NCBI GenBank assembly: GCA_002395965.1
Contig: DGVT01000034.1
Coordinates: 11,391-35,318 of the forward strand
Length of the DNA stretch: 23,928 bases
Reading direction: 5' to 3'
DNA from: Porphyromonadaceae bacterium UBA4277
GTDB lineage: Bacteria; Bacteroidota; Bacteroidia; Bacteroidales; Muribaculaceae
Part shown: piece after piece, positions 6,203 through 15,259 of the stretch
How positions within the stretch are numbered: position 1 is the first letter of the stretch
Layout: the number at the start of each line of letters is the position of its first letter
Made by a program: the position numbers and the translations under genes
The notes under the pieces: generated by a model
Told to the model about the DNA's origin: nothing
What the model saw: the letters and a program-made list of their open reading frames with translations, nothing else
The model's database searches: none

Positions 6203-8605
6203 ATGATTAAGAAAATACTACTTGCCATCATGCTACTATTGCCCACAATAGTACTGGCCGACAGCTGGAAATTGCACCAGCTATTTTCAGAAAACGGCAT
6301 CAAAAACCACATTGATGCAGCCAACTGCGTGTATATGCTTGTGGACAACTCGCTGAGCCGCTTCGACAAAGCCACCGGCGAAATCCAGACGCTAAAAAGC
6401 ACGAGCGGACTGACCGAAGACATGCAAGTCTCGCAGATATACTACAACTACGACAAGCACTATCTGCTGGTGGTATATATCAACTCTAACATCGACGTGA
6501 TAAAGAGCGATGGTAGCGTGGTGAACGTTCCGGCAGTGCACAACATGCGCCTGCAAGGCTGCACCAAGGAGATCAACGATGTGAATTTCAGCAATAATGC
6601 TGTGTACATCTCCACATCGTTCGGCTATGTCACGCTCGACGCCGGCACGCTCGAGACAAGAGAATACCGCAACTATGGCAAGTCGTTCCGCTCAATCACC
6701 CGGGTGGGCGGCACTCTGGTTGCTGCCGTGGGCGACAGCCTCTACAGTGCATCAACGCTCAAACCGGGCAAGTTCAGCGATTTCAAGGCGGTGTCGCTGT
6801 TAGGCAACCGCAACGAGACCGCTGCCGGAGCTGCCGTGACGGTGAGCAATGCTAAGCTGTATAACATCAACGACAGCGAGCGCTTCTTCCTGTTTGCACA
6901 GTGCACGGCCGACAGTGCCTACATGAAGCGATGCCAGGTGACCACCGACGGCGGCATTGCAACGACGCAGCTGGCCCGCTACACCGCCGCAACCAGTTTG
7001 ATCAACATACAGAATAGCTACACGGGCTTCCTGTGGAACTTCACAGTTTCCAACGCACAATACCTCACTACCAACGCCCTGGGCGAGGCTTACAAGGCCG
7101 TCAACGGAAAAAGGAAAGGCATCTATTCCTGCTCGCCCGAGGCCGACGGCGAACTATGGGGACTGGGCACCGACGGACTGTTCAAGAACAGTGCCAGCGA
7201 CACGCTCTACAAGCCCAACGCCATCAGTTTCACGAAAACAGGCACCCCCTACTGGGCAAGCTATAACTCCAACAGCGGAAAGCTCTATCTCACCTACACG
7301 GCGCCCACGACATTATTGAAATCGTCGCAAGCCGAAGGGTGTGTTATTTACGACGGACAGACGTGGACGCGCGGAGGCTACACCTGGGGTCCCAACAGCC
7401 CGGCAGCCAAGAAAACCAATCACTGCAGCTACAGGCCCCTCATCGACCTGGCACAACCCAGCACACACTATGTGGGCACCTGGTACTGCGGCATGATAAA
7501 GGTGGTGAACGACACCGTGGCAGCAGTCTATGACGAGGACAACTCTCCGGTGGTTCCCAGCAAGAGCGACTACTACCGCTGCATACACGGCTACGGCTTC
7601 GACTCGCAGCACAACTTGTGGATGGTTCAGTCGATGGACAACTCACTGCACAACACCAACTTCGTGAACGCCGCTATGGTGCTTCCGGCCGACAAGCTCG
7701 AGAAAGACGTCATAACTGCCGACGATTGGAAATCATACGCCATCCCGGGAACGGTGCGCATCACCAGCTCACAATTTAACTGGTTTGCCATCGGGCGCGG
7801 TGATGTGAAAGTCTATACCCCCGGTAATGGTGGCAGCGGAAACAACTACCTGCTTTGCTGGCGCGGCGACCTGGACAGCGAGCCTGAGGTGAAACAACAC
7901 AAGACCGTGACCGACCAGTTCGGAACATCCATCAGCTGCGGCATCAACCCGGTGCTCGCTTCCGACTCCACAGGCCTGATATGGGTGGGAGGCAACGGCA
8001 TTTTCAGCTTTGATCCCACAACGGCCTTTGGCGACGCCCTGACTGTGACTCGCCCGCGCACTTCGTCAGGCGATTTTATGCTCTCGGGCATTGGCATCAA
8101 CCACATCGAGGTTGACCACCTGAACCGCAAGTGGGTGAGCACCAACGGCAACGGCATCTACCTGCTCAACCCCGACTGCACCGAGGTGCTGAAACAATTT
8201 GACTCCAGCAACAGCGATATGCCATCGGGACTGGTGTATTCGTCTTGTGCCATGGGCACAACAGGCCATGTGATGATCATGACCGGCAACGGTGTGGTCG
8301 AATATAGCGAGAACGACGAGGCCACTACCATAGTAAGCAACTTTGAAGTCTTCCCGACCTTGGTCACACCCAACTTCACCGGCATGGTGACCATCAATGG
8401 TGTGGCGCGCGGCAGCCTCATCCGCATCACCGACTACGAGGGCAACACCGTGAGCGAGTTCACCACCGACGGCACTACTGCCACTTGGGACTGCAGTCTC
8501 GACGATGGCAACCGCGTGCCCACAGGTGTGTATAACATCTACGTCGCTGCCGACGGCCAGCAGATGCCGGCAGAGCCGCAGGCCACCATCAGGGTCATCA
8601 GATAA
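6203..8605 (+). CDS. PorZ-like T9SS protein, divergent paralog
   Basis: An 800-residue protein with a signal peptide (MIKKILLAIMLLLPTIVLA). It resembles PorZ, the T9SS surface component that works with the sortase PorU in attaching cargo to A-LPS. The N-terminal half matches the PorZ beta-propeller layout: VYMLVDNSLSRFDKATGE, then IYYNYDKHYLLVVYINSNID and FSNNAVYISTSFGYVTLD. A second propeller-like part includes GLIWVGGNGIFSFDP and NRKWVSTNGNGIYLLNPD. The last 87 residues (714-800) have the type A sorting-domain fold (TWDCSLDDGNRVPTGVYNIY), but the usual PNP is replaced by PTL and the end lacks the KFLVVK-type strand. It is therefore a more diverged relative of the protein at 9192-11525, with which it shares order and many motifs. 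Whether it still works in the T9SS is open. Confidence 0.75.
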   Translation: MIKKILLAIMLLLPTIVLADSWKLHQLFSENGIKNHIDAANCVYMLVDNSLSRFDKATGEIQTLKSTSGLTEDMQVSQIYYNYDKHYLLVVYINSNIDVIKSDGSVVNVPAVHNMRLQGCTKEINDVNFSNNAVYISTSFGYVTLDAGTLETREYRNYGKSFRSITRVGGTLVAAVGDSLYSASTLKPGKFSDFKAVSLLGNRNETAAGAAVTVSNAKLYNINDSERFFLFAQCTADSAYMKRCQVTTDGGIATTQLARYTAATSLINIQNSYTGFLWNFTVSNAQYLTTNALGEAYKAVNGKRKGIYSCSPEADGELWGLGTDGLFKNSASDTLYKPNAISFTKTGTPYWASYNSNSGKLYLTYTAPTTLLKSSQAEGCVIYDGQTWTRGGYTWGPNSPAAKKTNHCSYRPLIDLAQPSTHYVGTWYCGMIKVVNDTVAAVYDEDNSPVVPSKSDYYRCIHGYGFDSQHNLWMVQSMDNSLHNTNFVNAAMVLPADKLEKDVITADDWKSYAIPGTVRITSSQFNWFAIGRGDVKVYTPGNGGSGNNYLLCWRGDLDSEPEVKQHKTVTDQFGTSISCGINPVLASDSTGLIWVGGNGIFSFDPTTAFGDALTVTRPRTSSGDFMLSGIGINHIEVDHLNRKWVSTNGNGIYLLNPDCTEVLKQFDSSNSDMPSGLVYSSCAMGTTGHVMIMTGNGVVEYSENDEATTIVSNFEVFPTLVTPNFTGMVTINGVARGSLIRITDYEGNTVSEFTTDGTTATWDCSLDDGNRVPTGVYNIYVAADGQQMPAEPQATIRVIR

Positions 8606-8638
8606 AGTCTTACGACCGTAATAAAAGCAGCAGTTTAT

Positions 8639-9094
8639 ATGGACATACATTCGATAGAGTTCTATGTGCTGGCATTGTTTGTGGCATTTGCACTGATAGG
8701 AATCATCTTTGGCCACACCGACCGCTCACCGGCCCAGACCTTTATCGATGCCATGGACATCGCCGACGATGAGCCCGAAGTGCCACACACACTATCACTC
8801 ACGGCCGAGCCCGACGGGAAAGTTACCATAACCCACCGTGGGCTCGAGCTCAAAGAAGGCGACACCGTGAACTTGATAGCCACAATTATCGACGACAAGG
8901 TGAAACTGCAACTCAAACGAGGCGTTGAAAACCCGGCAGGGCAACCAAAGCCCGTCAAAGCCACAGCACATGTGGCCTTCTTGCCCAACGAGCGCATACA
9001 CCTGCGCTACGAGAGCGAGTTCACCGGCGAATGGTGCGTCTTTGCTTTTACAAACCGCGAGGGCAGCAGGCGCACTGCCGAGCTACAACGATAA
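8639..9094 (+). CDS. Small membrane-anchored protein between the two PorZ-like genes
   Basis: A 151-residue protein of unrecognised family. Residues 7-25 form one hydrophobic helix (FYVLALFVAFALIGIIFG) without a cleavage site, so it is probably an N-terminal membrane anchor. After an acidic linker (residues 36-47) comes a domain of about 100 residues that looks rich in beta strands (LSLTAEPDGKVTITHRG, then GDTVNLIATIIDDKVKLQL and ERIHLRYESEF). The gene starts 33 bases after the first PorZ-like gene and ends 97 bases before the second, all on the same strand, so it is likely in one transcript with them. A role linked to the PorZ proteins is a guess from position only. Confidence 0.7.
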   Translation: MDIHSIEFYVLALFVAFALIGIIFGHTDRSPAQTFIDAMDIADDEPEVPHTLSLTAEPDGKVTITHRGLELKEGDTVNLIATIIDDKVKLQLKRGVENPAGQPKPVKATAHVAFLPNERIHLRYESEFTGEWCVFAFTNREGSRRTAELQR

Positions 9095-9191
9095 CTTTTT
9101 TACACATAATAAGCAATTTATCAAGGCTTTTATCGTTATTAAAAGAGATAGAGCTATTCAATACGATTAATTTTCAACATTCTATAGAATT

Positions 9192-11525
9192 ATGTTAAAG
9201 AAAGTACTCATCCTCATTTTGGCATTGCTGCCCATGGCCGCAAGTGCTCAATATACCGCAGGCTACTGGAAGATACACCCCAATTTCGTGTCAACGAAGC
9301 TCAAGAACATCATCGACACGAGCGAGAAGGTCTATTACTTAGCCAGCGATAACGTGTTCAGCTTTGACAAAGAGACACAGGAGAATGAAGCACTCAACAA
9401 GAGTAACTACCTCTCTGACGTACTCATTTCCAACATCTACTATAACGAGACAAAAGACTACGTCGTGATCACCTACCGCAACTCAAACATCGACGTAATT
9501 CTCTCCGACGGTAAGATTATCAACATGCCCGAAATCAAAGATGCCGTCATTGCCTCGGGAAAGGCTATCAACGACATCACGTTCACTGCCGACGGCTCTA
9601 TACTCGCGGCCACCGAGTTCGGCTATGTGGTAATCGACGACGAGAAGTGGGTTATAAAAGAATCGCACATCTACTACAAGAACTTCTCAACCATAGCACA
9701 AGTGGGCACATCGCTGGTGGCAGTCATCGACAACGTGATCAGCGCCTCGCAGGTGAACATAGCACACGATGCGGTCACCTCGTTCATCTCAACCGGAAAG
9801 ACCCTGAACGAATGCTCCTCACTGCCCATCAGTGGCTCCACACTATTCATCAACTCTGAAAAAGCCCTGTATCTGGCCACATTAGGCGGCACGGCTGCGG
9901 CACCCACCATCACCCTCAAGTCGCTCGTGGCTGCCAAGGCCGATAACATACATGCCACGCCGGCCGGATTCATTGCCAACTTCATGACTGGCGGCTACTA
10001 TTACACCTTCGACAAGCAAGGCGCTAACGGCACCCGCACCGACGGCGGCAACGAGATGTATGCCAGCTACCCCAAGGGCAATGGCACCATTTGGGGCATC
10101 GGCTTGAACGGACTGCACATTGCCGGCGACAGCAACTACATCTACGCCAACGGCGTCACCATTAAGGGCGTACCGTTCTGGATGACCTACAACAATGCAT
10201 TAGGCAAGCTATATGTCCAGACTTCGGCCGACAACTATCTCTTCAATTCGTCATCATCATGCAACCTTATGGAGATTAGCGTGTATGACGGCAACAAGTG
10301 GCAAGACGAAACCCCTGCCGAAATTGAAGGCCAAAACAGAGTCACCTACAGCGGCTACAAACTGACAATCAATCCCAACGACCCGCACACCTATTTCATG
10401 AGTCTGCGCGGCACCGTAAACTCGTCGATGGTCTATAAGGTTACCGACGGCCAGACTAAGGACATCTTCACCACGCTAAACGCTCCCGGAGGCTATGTGC
10501 GCGGTGCTACGGCATTCGACAGTGAGGGCAACCTGTGGTTAGTATATAGCTTTGGAGCACCATCATCGGGCTCTAACGTGATAGCACTGCCACGCAGCAA
10601 GGTGAACAGCACCACGCCGGTCACTAAGGCCGACTTCAAGAAGATTACCGTGCCAAACATCAGCACCGGCCAGTTCAAGCGCGGACACTTTGTCATCAGT
10701 CCCAAAGGTGACGTAAAAGCCTGGACCGACGGAAACGTCAACAGCCCGATTATCTTCTGGAAGGGAGACATCAACACCGCCAACCCCACTTCCAAGACAT
10801 GCGCTAACTTCATCGACCAGGACGGAAAGGCCATAACATGGACTTTCATGAGATATCTCGACGTTGACCGCAATGGCAACATTTGGTTCACAGCCAACGG
10901 CATCTGCTCGCTCAACCCCGAAGATGTGTTCAAAGACAATTTCACCGTCAACCACATCAAGGTGCCACGCAACGACGGCACCGGACTGGCCGACTACCTG
11001 CTCGAGGGAGTGTCGATCAACTGCATCACCACCGATGCCCAGAACCGGAAGTGGATTGCAACAGCCACAGCAGGAGTGTATCAGGTGAGCGAAGACGGCA
11101 CACAAATCCTGCGACAGTTCAACACAGGCAACAGCATGCTCCCCAGCGACAATGTGTACTCGATAGCCTGCAACGACAACGACAACTCGGTGTTCATCCT
11201 CACCGATAGCGGACTGGTTGAGTACGTCTATGGCTACAACCCCACGTCGGCCGACCTGAGCAATGTGTATTGCTACCCCAACCCCGTGCGTCCCGACTAC
11301 ACCGGACTGCTCACCATCAACGGCCTTACCGAGAATGCACTGGTTAAGATTGCCGACTCGGCAGGTAACGTCATCAAGCAGCTAAAGAGCGCCGGAGGCA
11401 TTGCAACATGGGATTGCTGCGACGCTAACGGCGACAGGGTGGCTACAGGAGTTTACTATGTGCTGGCATCGGCCAGTGGCAGCGGCTCAGGCACCATCGT
11501 CTCTAAATTCCTCGTGGTGAAATAA
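9192..11525 (+). CDS. porZ: Type IX secretion system protein PorZ
   Basis: A 777-residue secreted protein; the length is close to that of P. gingivalis PorZ. The signal peptide is MLKKVLILILALLPMAASA. Two beta-propeller parts follow. The first (about 25-330) includes VYYLASDNVFSFDKETQE and DITFTADGSILAATEFGYV. The second (about 330-690) includes DRNGNIWFTANGICSLNPED and NRKWIATATAGVYQVSEDG. The C-terminal 86 residues (692-777) are a full type A sorting domain, from YCYPNPVRPDYTG through IATWDCCDANGDRVATGVYYV to the closing KFLVVK. In P. gingivalis, PorZ keeps its C-terminal domain, binds A-LPS and is needed for the sortase step at the cell surface. Of the two PorZ-like genes here this is the more canonical and likely the functional one. 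A strong hairpin follows the stop. Confidence 0.82.
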   Translation: MLKKVLILILALLPMAASAQYTAGYWKIHPNFVSTKLKNIIDTSEKVYYLASDNVFSFDKETQENEALNKSNYLSDVLISNIYYNETKDYVVITYRNSNIDVILSDGKIINMPEIKDAVIASGKAINDITFTADGSILAATEFGYVVIDDEKWVIKESHIYYKNFSTIAQVGTSLVAVIDNVISASQVNIAHDAVTSFISTGKTLNECSSLPISGSTLFINSEKALYLATLGGTAAAPTITLKSLVAAKADNIHATPAGFIANFMTGGYYYTFDKQGANGTRTDGGNEMYASYPKGNGTIWGIGLNGLHIAGDSNYIYANGVTIKGVPFWMTYNNALGKLYVQTSADNYLFNSSSSCNLMEISVYDGNKWQDETPAEIEGQNRVTYSGYKLTINPNDPHTYFMSLRGTVNSSMVYKVTDGQTKDIFTTLNAPGGYVRGATAFDSEGNLWLVYSFGAPSSGSNVIALPRSKVNSTTPVTKADFKKITVPNISTGQFKRGHFVISPKGDVKAWTDGNVNSPIIFWKGDINTANPTSKTCANFIDQDGKAITWTFMRYLDVDRNGNIWFTANGICSLNPEDVFKDNFTVNHIKVPRNDGTGLADYLLEGVSINCITTDAQNRKWIATATAGVYQVSEDGTQILRQFNTGNSMLPSDNVYSIACNDNDNSVFILTDSGLVEYVYGYNPTSADLSNVYCYPNPVRPDYTGLLTINGLTENALVKIADSAGNVIKQLKSAGGIATWDCCDANGDRVATGVYYVLASASGSGSGTIVSKFLVVK

Positions 11526-11571
11526 CCCGCTTCAAGACGCTGCTGCAGCTACACATAATTATGCACACATG

Positions 11572-11623
11572 ATGAGCATAATAAGGTATCATGATATTGA
11601 AGCCTTATTATGCTCATGTTTTA
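11572..11623 (+). terminator. Terminator after the PorZ gene group
   Basis: A perfect 15-bp inverted repeat: ATGAGCATAATAAGG (11572-11586) and its inverse (11603-11617), followed by GTTTTA. The 16-base loop itself contains the 10-bp palindrome TATCATGATA. It lies between the porZ stop and the next ATG at 11641, only 23 bases from that start, so it could also form in the leader of the next gene. Confidence 0.65.
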
Positions 11624-11640
11624 TCGACTCGTCGTTCTAA

Positions 11641-13434
11641 ATGCACACATTCGCAAGAAAAATAAGGCACCTGGCACAAGTAGTGGCGCGACCTATTGCA
11701 GAACAACTGCCCTTCTTTGTCATCACCTTCATCATGTGCACATCATGCGCATGGATGGAACTGCGCACGCAAATCGACGACTGGGCATGGCGCCCTGCCA
11801 CACTGCTCTCAATACTGAGATATGTGGGGCTGGCATGGTTCTACACCTATTGTGCCACTGCCATCATTCACCACGCGCACAGCAAAGGCATTAAAATTGC
11901 TTTCTACACCATTGCACTGGCAGCGTTCTATGTGCTATGGGCACTGCGCAAGATTTTCATCACTAATATCACGCCCGACATCATGCTGCTTGCCGCCGAG
12001 ACTAATACTGCCGAGGCGGGAGAGTTCTTGCAAACCTATTTCTTGTCGCGCGGCAACATCATTGCCCTTGCCATGACAGCGGCAATGATCGCAGTGATTA
12101 TAGCCGGCGAGAGATACTACCCGAAGCTCAGAAGCAAGGCACAGCCGTCGCCCGGCATCGCCGCCGCGCTCACAATGCTCGTGGCAGCCGCAGCCACAAC
12201 CATCGTCATGCCACTGCACTTGCTTGCATGCTCCACGATGCCCGATATCGAGCGGCACTTTATAAAATATGGCAATGGCGGCATCGACCTGTTCACGCAA
12301 GTGCTATATTCGGCCCACAGCCTGCACATTTCGTCAAATGAAGGAAAAATCACAGTCGATAAGACGATACACGAAGCACTCAATGGCGATGCCCGCTGCA
12401 CATCGGCCGACTCGATAAGCATAATCGTAGTGGTGGGAGAGTCCTATAACAAGCGGCACGCCGGCATCTATGGCTACACGCTCGACACCACTCCACATCT
12501 GCGCCAAGAGGCAAACAGCGGCAACCTCTTTGTGTTTAACGATGTCATATCGCCCTACAACACCACGAGCAAAACCCTTAAAGAAGTGTTCTCGACCTGC
12601 AGGGCGCAGCATGGCGAGCGGTGGCAGGAACACCCCTTGCTCATGGCCGCATTCCGCCATGCCGGCTACGATGTGGTGTGGTGGGACAACCAGCTGGGGC
12701 GTAAAGGGAAAAGAAACCAGTTCGACTTCTCGCTCAACTCAATCCTGTTTCATCCAAAGCTAATAAACGCCTGTTACACGGCACATAACGACGCCAGCCT
12801 GCCCTACGACGGCGACCTGATCGACGATTATGTTAAATCGCAACATCACCGGCAAGCAGCCAAAAGACTTGTCGTGTTTCACTTGCTGGGGCAGCACGTC
12901 ATTGCCCGGGAGCGCTACCCCGACGTTGAGCAGTGGAAACACTTCACACCCGACAGCGTGGTCAATAGCGCACCATTCATCGACGACGAAGCTCGCCGAT
13001 TAATAGCACAGTACGACAATGCCACACGCTATAACGATGCCATAGTGGCGAGGATAACTGAGCTCTTTGCACACGAAAATGCCATTGTTATCTACTTCAG
13101 CGACCACGGCGAGGAAGTATTTGACTATCGCTATACACTGGGACGCGACCACCCCGACAACAAAGATGCCAACTTTCTGCACAGCCAAAACGACATTCCG
13201 TTCATGATTTGGTGCTCCGATAGGTTCATCGCAACACAGCCACAAGTTGTTGAGCGAATCAGCAAAGCTGTCAACATTCCATTCATGAACACCGACCTGG
13301 CACAGATCCTGTTTGACCTGGGCAATATCACCACGTCACACCGCGACCACACTTGCAACCCGCTCTCACCGGCATTCAAGCCCTATGACCGCATCGTGTA
13401 TGACAGCATTAACTACGACCTTGTGGTGAAATAA
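11641..13434 (+). CDS. Phosphoethanolamine transferase-like membrane enzyme (EptA/CptA family)
   Basis: A 597-residue inner-membrane enzyme of the alkaline phosphatase/sulfatase superfamily. Five hydrophobic helices lie within about residues 23-195, followed by a periplasmic catalytic domain from about 255. The domain shows VVVGESYNKRHAGIYGY (near 263-280, where Glu is a metal ligand in EptA), TPHL, a candidate nucleophile threonine in YNTTSKTLKE (T308 or T309), FHLLGQH (in place of the HxxGSH of EptA) and YFSDHGEE near 485-490 (metal-binding DH). Such enzymes move phosphoethanolamine from phosphatidylethanolamine to lipid A or other surface glycans and can lower polymyxin sensitivity. The exact acceptor is not visible. 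It sits just after porZ and is convergent with the MBOAT gene. Confidence 0.83.
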   Translation: MHTFARKIRHLAQVVARPIAEQLPFFVITFIMCTSCAWMELRTQIDDWAWRPATLLSILRYVGLAWFYTYCATAIIHHAHSKGIKIAFYTIALAAFYVLWALRKIFITNITPDIMLLAAETNTAEAGEFLQTYFLSRGNIIALAMTAAMIAVIIAGERYYPKLRSKAQPSPGIAAALTMLVAAAATTIVMPLHLLACSTMPDIERHFIKYGNGGIDLFTQVLYSAHSLHISSNEGKITVDKTIHEALNGDARCTSADSISIIVVVGESYNKRHAGIYGYTLDTTPHLRQEANSGNLFVFNDVISPYNTTSKTLKEVFSTCRAQHGERWQEHPLLMAAFRHAGYDVVWWDNQLGRKGKRNQFDFSLNSILFHPKLINACYTAHNDASLPYDGDLIDDYVKSQHHRQAAKRLVVFHLLGQHVIARERYPDVEQWKHFTPDSVVNSAPFIDDEARRLIAQYDNATRYNDAIVARITELFAHENAIVIYFSDHGEEVFDYRYTLGRDHPDNKDANFLHSQNDIPFMIWCSDRFIATQPQVVERISKAVNIPFMNTDLAQILFDLGNITTSHRDHTCNPLSPAFKPYDRIVYDSINYDLVVK

Positions 13435-13449
13435 CCCGGCCGCTATCAC

Positions 13450-13484
13450 AACGCCAAAGGTCGCCGACGGGGCGTTCTGCTTTT
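13450..13484 (+). terminator. Possible terminator after the phosphoethanolamine transferase-like gene
   Basis: AACGCC (13450-13455) pairs with GGCGTT (13471-13476) and is followed by CTGCTTTT. It lies in the 62-base gap between two convergent genes. The stem is short, so this is a modest call. Confidence 0.4.
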
Positions 13485-13496
13485 GCCTGCATCGCA

Positions 13497-14993
13497 TCAG
13501 AACTGGAAGTAGATGAATGGCTGTATGTCGCTGCTCTTGACCTGGATGATGAGCACCACCATAGTCACAAGCACGAGCACATAGGCCGCTACGGGCAGCT
13601 TGACGAAGGCGCGTTTGCAGGCCTGCTCCCAGCGCTCGGGGGCAAAATGCAGCGCAAAGCCCAGCGCCATGAGTGCCATCACCTGCCAGTAGCCGGTGAG
13701 CAACTGCCACAGCAGCTCGGGATGGAAATTGGTGGCAATCTGGCTGATCATGGTCATTGATCCGGCAAACTCCTTGTTACGGAAGAAAATCCAGCACAGG
13801 CATGCGAAGTGGAAAGTGACAATCACACACAGTGCCTGCACCCACCGGCGACGATAGGGAGTGCCCACGCGCTGGCCGGTAATGGCCATCCACATCTTGT
13901 GCAGCGCCAATGCCACACCATGCAGGGTGCCCCATGCCACAAAGTTCCAGCTGGCTCCGTGCCACAGTCCGCCCAAGAACATGGTAATCATCAGGTTCAG
14001 ATACTGGCGCACCTTTCCCTTGCGGTTGCCGCCAAGTGAGATGTAGAGATAGTCGCGCAGCCAAGAGCTGAGTGAGATGTGCCAGCGCCGCCAGAACTCG
14101 GTAATCGACGCACTCTTGTAAGGGCTGTCGAAGTTGATGTTGAACCGGAATCCAAGCAGCAGCGCGATGCCTATGGCCATGTCGCTATAGCCCGAGAAGT
14201 CGCAGTAGATCTGCAATGCGTAGCCATACACGCCCAGCAGGTTCTCCACGCCGCTGTAGAGCGACGGGTTGTCGAAGATGCGCTCCACGAAGTTCACGCT
14301 GATGTAGTCGCTTATGACAGCTTTCTTGAACAGGCCGCACACGATAAACCACACGCCGGTGCCAAGCATGGTGCGCGTGACCAGCAGCGGCTTGCGTATC
14401 TGCGGTATGAAGTCGGCCGCACGCACTATGGGGCCTGCCACCAACTGCGGGAAGAACGACACATAGAAGGCGTAGTCGAGCAAGCGGTCGAGCGGCTTGA
14501 TTTTGCGGCGGTAAACGTCGATTGTGTAGCTCAGCGACTGGAATGTGAAGAACGAGATGCCCACCGGCAAAAAGATGTCAAGGTCGTGCCACGGGGTGCC
14601 ACTAAGCTGCGAGAAGATGTGCCCGAAAAAGTTGGTGTATTTGAAATAGGCCAATAGCCCCAAGTCGATGACCAGACTCAGTGCCACAAGTCCCTTGCGT
14701 GCCCCTTTGCCCTGTGTGCGGCTCATCACATGGGCAATGATGAAGTCGCTCACGGTGACCACCGCCAGCAGGAAGAAGTAGAAGCCGCTCGACTTGTAGT
14801 AGAAGTAGTAGCTGAAGCACGTCACAAAGAGCAGCCGCAGCGTGTCGGCACGGTGCAGCATGGCATAGACGATGAGAAACGCCGCCGCCAGCCACAGGAA
14901 GATGCCGCTGCTGAATATCATGGGCGACTGCGGGTCGTAGGCAAGCTGCTGCGCAATCAGGCCCCAGTCGATTTTGGGTAGGTCAAAAGTCAT
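13497..14993 (-). CDS. MBOAT family O-acyltransferase (AlgI-like)
   Basis: A 498-residue polytopic membrane protein of the membrane-bound O-acyltransferase family. In AlgI, PatA and DltB it passes acyl groups across the membrane to a glycan or a partner protein. About eleven hydrophobic helices are present. Signature stretches are YTIDVYRRKIKPLDRLLDYA, LQIYCDFSGYSDMAIGIALL (typical of AlgI), TEFWRRWHISLSSWLRDYLY and GGLWHGASWNF, whose histidine near residue 345 is the conserved catalytic one. I use the ATG at 14993 (MTFDLPKIDW); an in-frame start at 15044 would add a tail of 17 residues with no hydrophobic pattern. It has its own promoter upstream. Its usual partner is an SGNH-type hydrolase; one lies on the same strand at 17425-18795, beyond the SUMF1-like gene. 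Confidence 0.93.
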   Translation of the reverse strand: MTFDLPKIDWGLIAQQLAYDPQSPMIFSSGIFLWLAAAFLIVYAMLHRADTLRLLFVTCFSYYFYYKSSGFYFFLLAVVTVSDFIIAHVMSRTQGKGARKGLVALSLVIDLGLLAYFKYTNFFGHIFSQLSGTPWHDLDIFLPVGISFFTFQSLSYTIDVYRRKIKPLDRLLDYAFYVSFFPQLVAGPIVRAADFIPQIRKPLLVTRTMLGTGVWFIVCGLFKKAVISDYISVNFVERIFDNPSLYSGVENLLGVYGYALQIYCDFSGYSDMAIGIALLLGFRFNINFDSPYKSASITEFWRRWHISLSSWLRDYLYISLGGNRKGKVRQYLNLMITMFLGGLWHGASWNFVAWGTLHGVALALHKMWMAITGQRVGTPYRRRWVQALCVIVTFHFACLCWIFFRNKEFAGSMTMISQIATNFHPELLWQLLTGYWQVMALMALGFALHFAPERWEQACKRAFVKLPVAAYVLVLVTMVVLIIQVKSSDIQPFIYFQF

Positions 14994-15097
14994 AATACTT
15001 TTAGGTGAATTTTTGCACCAAAGGAATATAGGCCAAATGCCCACTCAATGCAGTCAACGAATAGCGTCTTATCGGCATTCTGTGGCATTTCAGCCCG

Positions 15098-15128
15098 CAA
15101 AATTACAACATTTTACACGCACAGCCAA
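15098..15128 (-). promoter_or_regulatory. Promoter of the MBOAT gene
   Basis: On the minus strand, TTG (15126-15128) is followed after 20 bases by TAATTTTG (15098-15105), an exact fit to the Bacteroidota consensus. The box is about 105 bases before the ATG at 14993, leaving a leader of about 95 bases. Confidence 0.6.
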
Positions 15129-15198
15129 TCTTTTTTAGATAAAAAGCTCACGCTCCATTTCACCACGCCCGTGGTCAAGAACATGGCAACCAAATGCA

Positions 15199-15231
15199 AG
15201 AGGGCATGCCGGGGTTACCGACGTGCCCTCT
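15199..15231 (-). terminator. Terminator-like hairpin after the SUMF1-like gene
   Basis: AGAGGGCA (15199-15206) and TGCCCTCT (15224-15231) form a perfect 8-bp stem, read on the minus strand about 29 bases after the stop at 15260. Downstream on that strand comes TTGCATTTGG, which has only a weak T-run. Confidence 0.5.
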
Positions 15232-15259
15232 CACACGTTGCATTATGCGCCCAGCACGC

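Noticed and set aside
5806..6423. A 205-codon open frame on the minus strand
   Set aside because: It lies antisense to the end of lysS and the start of the first PorZ-like gene, both strongly supported.
14079..14657. A 192-codon open frame on the plus strand
   Set aside because: Antisense to the MBOAT gene; no recognisable domain.
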